Shown here: piece by piece, positions 5,437 through 6,687 of the stretch
Layout of the letters: each line of letters starts with the position of its first letter
Position numbering within the stretch: position 1 is the stretch's first letter
Source of the DNA: Novosphingobium sp.
Lineage (GTDB): Bacteria > Pseudomonadota > Alphaproteobacteria > Sphingomonadales > Sphingomonadaceae
Length of the DNA: 6,687 nt
Assembly: GCA_009885425.1 (NCBI GenBank)
Contig: VFKS01000081.1
Span: forward strand, 1-6,687
Direction: 5' to 3'
The notes under the pieces: model-generated
What the model was told of the DNA's origin: nothing
The model's input: the letters and a program-made list of their open reading frames with translations, nothing else
The model's database searches: none
Program-made: the position numbers and the translations under genes

Positions 5437-6288
5437 ATGAACCTCGCGGCTTGGCGAAGGCGCTTTTGGCAGAATGCGATCGACCCCGAGCGGCCTGTTG
5501 CTTCGCTGGCACGGTGGCCGCGCTGGTTGCTGGCCTGCGCCATCAAGCGGCCGACCGTGGCCCGGTTCGCTACCGGCGGCTTGAAAATGCAACTGGTGCC
5601 CAAGCTGCACAGCTTTGGCTCAACCTCGATCTATATCAAACGCGATCACTATGAGCCCGAATTGCTGGGCGTAGGGCGGCTGATCGAGCCGGGCAGCGTA
5701 GTGCTCGACATTGGCGGCAGTTTCGGGATTTTTGCACTGTTCATGGCGCACTATGCGGGGCCAAACGGCAAGGTTCACAGCTTTGAACCGGGCCGGTTCT
5801 CGTTCGAACAGATCACCGCCAATGTTGCGCTCAACCGGCTCGAAAACCAAATTGCCGTGCACCGGGTTGCGGCCAGTGACAGGCCCGCTGTGTTGCAGCT
5901 GTTTCATATCGGCGATGCCCCAGTGACCTTCTCGGTTGGTGGCGGCGCGGGCATCGCGGCCGAAGAAGTTCCGGCAGTACGGGTAGCGGATCAGATTCCG
6001 GCGGAGGATGCTGCGCGGGTCAGCTTCATCAAGATCGATGTCGAGGGCTATGAAGTGGCTGCGCTCGAAGGCGCCCGGCCGATTCTGGAAGCCCGCCACC
6101 CGGCGATCATGTTCGAAGTTTCCGCCGATGCACTTGCCCGCCAAGGTCAGAGCCCAGTCGATGTTTTCGCTTTCCTTGGCAGTTTTGGCTACCGGTTCTG
6201 GATGCTCGAACACGGGCGCTTCGTGCCGCAGAATGGTCCTTGCGAGGGCAATGTCTTTGCCGCTGTAGAAGACCTGTCGGCGCGATGA
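5437..6288 (+). CDS. FkbM-family SAM-dependent methyltransferase
   Basis: A 283-residue methyltransferase of the FkbM family, which usually O-methylates sugars, polyketides or surface glycans using S-adenosylmethionine. Seen: the SAM-binding motif I Val-Val-Leu-Asp91-Ile-Gly-Gly-Ser-Phe-Gly97; the acidic strand-2 end Ser-Phe-Glu117-Pro; Asn-Val-Ala-Leu-Asn at 129-133; and the FkbM hallmark Ile-Lys199-Ile-Asp201-Val-Glu203-Gly-Tyr-Glu206, followed by Leu-Glu-Gly-Ala at 210-213 and Ile-Met-Phe-Glu-Val at 224-228. The first 50 or so residues are basic and Trp-rich (for example Trp-Arg-Arg-Arg-Phe-Trp at 6-11) and may contact the membrane or partner proteins; I see no signal peptide. AGGTGA at 5424-5429 is 7 bases before the ATG. 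The stop overlaps the next ATG as ATGA, and that next gene looks like a glycosyltransferase. Methylation of a glycan made by that cluster is therefore the likely job; the exact acceptor is unknown. Confidence 0.92.
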   Translation: MNLAAWRRRFWQNAIDPERPVASLARWPRWLLACAIKRPTVARFATGGLKMQLVPKLHSFGSTSIYIKRDHYEPELLGVGRLIEPGSVVLDIGGSFGIFALFMAHYAGPNGKVHSFEPGRFSFEQITANVALNRLENQIAVHRVAASDRPAVLQLFHIGDAPVTFSVGGGAGIAAEEVPAVRVADQIPAEDAARVSFIKIDVEGYEVAALEGARPILEARHPAIMFEVSADALARQGQSPVDVFAFLGSFGYRFWMLEHGRFVPQNGPCEGNVFAAVEDLSAR

Positions 6289-6687
6289 ACCCGCCCACCC
6301 TGCTCGCAACCGGCTTTGTGGTCGATGCTCCGGATCAGGGGACGACCTTCCCTTCAGCCGGCGGCAACTCGGCCAGCCCGAAAGTGCAGGCGGTGTATTG
6401 GCGCTGCCTCGTGGCGCTGTTCGCCTCTGCCCGGATTACCAATCCTCAGCAGCGGCTGGCGCTGTTCTGCAATGTCCGCCCGCCGATAGTGGACGGGGTC
6501 GATCTGACCGCAGTGCTGACCCGGTACGGGGTGGAGCTGCATTTGGTGCCCTTGACCGCCCGGCTGCCCGAAGGCCGTTTGGCGTCGTGGGGCAATGTGC
6601 TCTATTTCTTCGATATCCTGACCGCATTGCAGAATGAGCCGGACGACCTGCGATTTGCGCTGGTCGATAGCGATGTGCTGGTCACGG
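6285..6687 (+). CDS. Probable glycosyltransferase, N-terminal part (3' end outside window)
   Basis: An open frame starts with ATG overlapping the FkbM stop and runs to the window edge without a stop: 134 codons, cut on the right. Codon use and GC at third positions match its neighbours, so I take it as a real gene. The layout is strand-helix-strand: Arg-Leu-Ala-Leu-Phe-Cys-Asn at 57-63, Gly-Val-Glu-Leu-His-Leu-Val at 82-88, then an aromatic helix Trp102-Gly-Asn-Val-Leu-Tyr-Phe-Phe and the strand Phe-Ala-Leu-Val-Asp128-Ser-Asp130. A hydrophobic strand ending in Asp-x-Asp is how GT-A glycosyltransferases hold the metal and nucleotide sugar. This fits a retaining-type sugar transferase, but the family cannot be fixed from this half. 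The ATGA overlap suggests translation coupled to the methyltransferase. A purely structural or unrelated Rossmann-like protein is the alternative. Confidence 0.65.
   Translation, partial: MNPPTLLATGFVVDAPDQGTTFPSAGGNSASPKVQAVYWRCLVALFASARITNPQQRLALFCNVRPPIVDGVDLTAVLTRYGVELHLVPLTARLPEGRLASWGNVLYFFDILTALQNEPDDLRFALVDSDVLVT

Noticed and set aside
5620..6309. Antisense open frame (229 codons) opposite the FkbM gene
   Set aside because: Shadow of a well-supported methyltransferase gene; the translation shows no motif or sensible composition.

Overview
The window is GC-rich, gene-dense chromosomal DNA that looks like an alphaproteobacterium, most likely of the Sphingomonadales. The reasons are the codon use, the run gluQ / small HIG1-type membrane protein / PduO-type adenosyltransferase / 3-hydroxybutyryl-CoA dehydrogenase, and the style of the HNH and FkbM proteins. 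Taxonomy is inferred from remembered family resemblance, not from a search. I see no tRNA, rRNA, CRISPR array, insertion sequence, integrase or phage gene, and no gene-free stretch longer than about 120 bases.

Left part (1-2028, + strand): the C-terminal end of an amidohydrolase, cut by the window edge, then a complete POT/PTR2-family transporter. The transporter keeps the family's fold motifs and its ExxER proton-coupling motif. By my from-memory alignment it has replaced the charged residues that hold the ends of a di- or tripeptide. The likely start is 595 rather than 574.

Middle (2046-2654, - strand): an HNH endonuclease-family gene convergent with the transporter. It is separated by about 118 bp from the divergent gluQ gene. 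That gap holds a small palindrome and a choice of start codons for gluQ.

Central + strand block (2773-5377): gluQ (glutamyl-queuosine tRNA(Asp) synthetase), a 77-residue two-helix HIG1-type protein, a cob(I)alamin adenosyltransferase, and a 3-hydroxybutyryl-CoA dehydrogenase. The first three are tightly packed: an ATGA overlap, then a Shine-Dalgarno sequence overlapping a stop codon. They are probably co-translated. The adenosyltransferase supplies adenosylcobalamin, and the dehydrogenase acts in acetoacetyl-CoA / 3-hydroxybutyryl-CoA (fatty acid or polyhydroxybutyrate) metabolism.

Right end (5437-6687, + strand): an FkbM-type SAM methyltransferase overlapping, by ATGA, the start of a gene cut by the window edge. 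The visible part of that gene resembles the N-terminal half of a GT-A glycosyltransferase with an Asp-Ser-Asp motif. Together they suggest the start of a surface-glycan or glycoside-modification cluster.

Overall this is mostly ordinary housekeeping and accessory chromosome. I do not see a clearly new multi-gene system. The most interesting item is the POT transporter with a neutralised substrate pocket next to an amidohydrolase.
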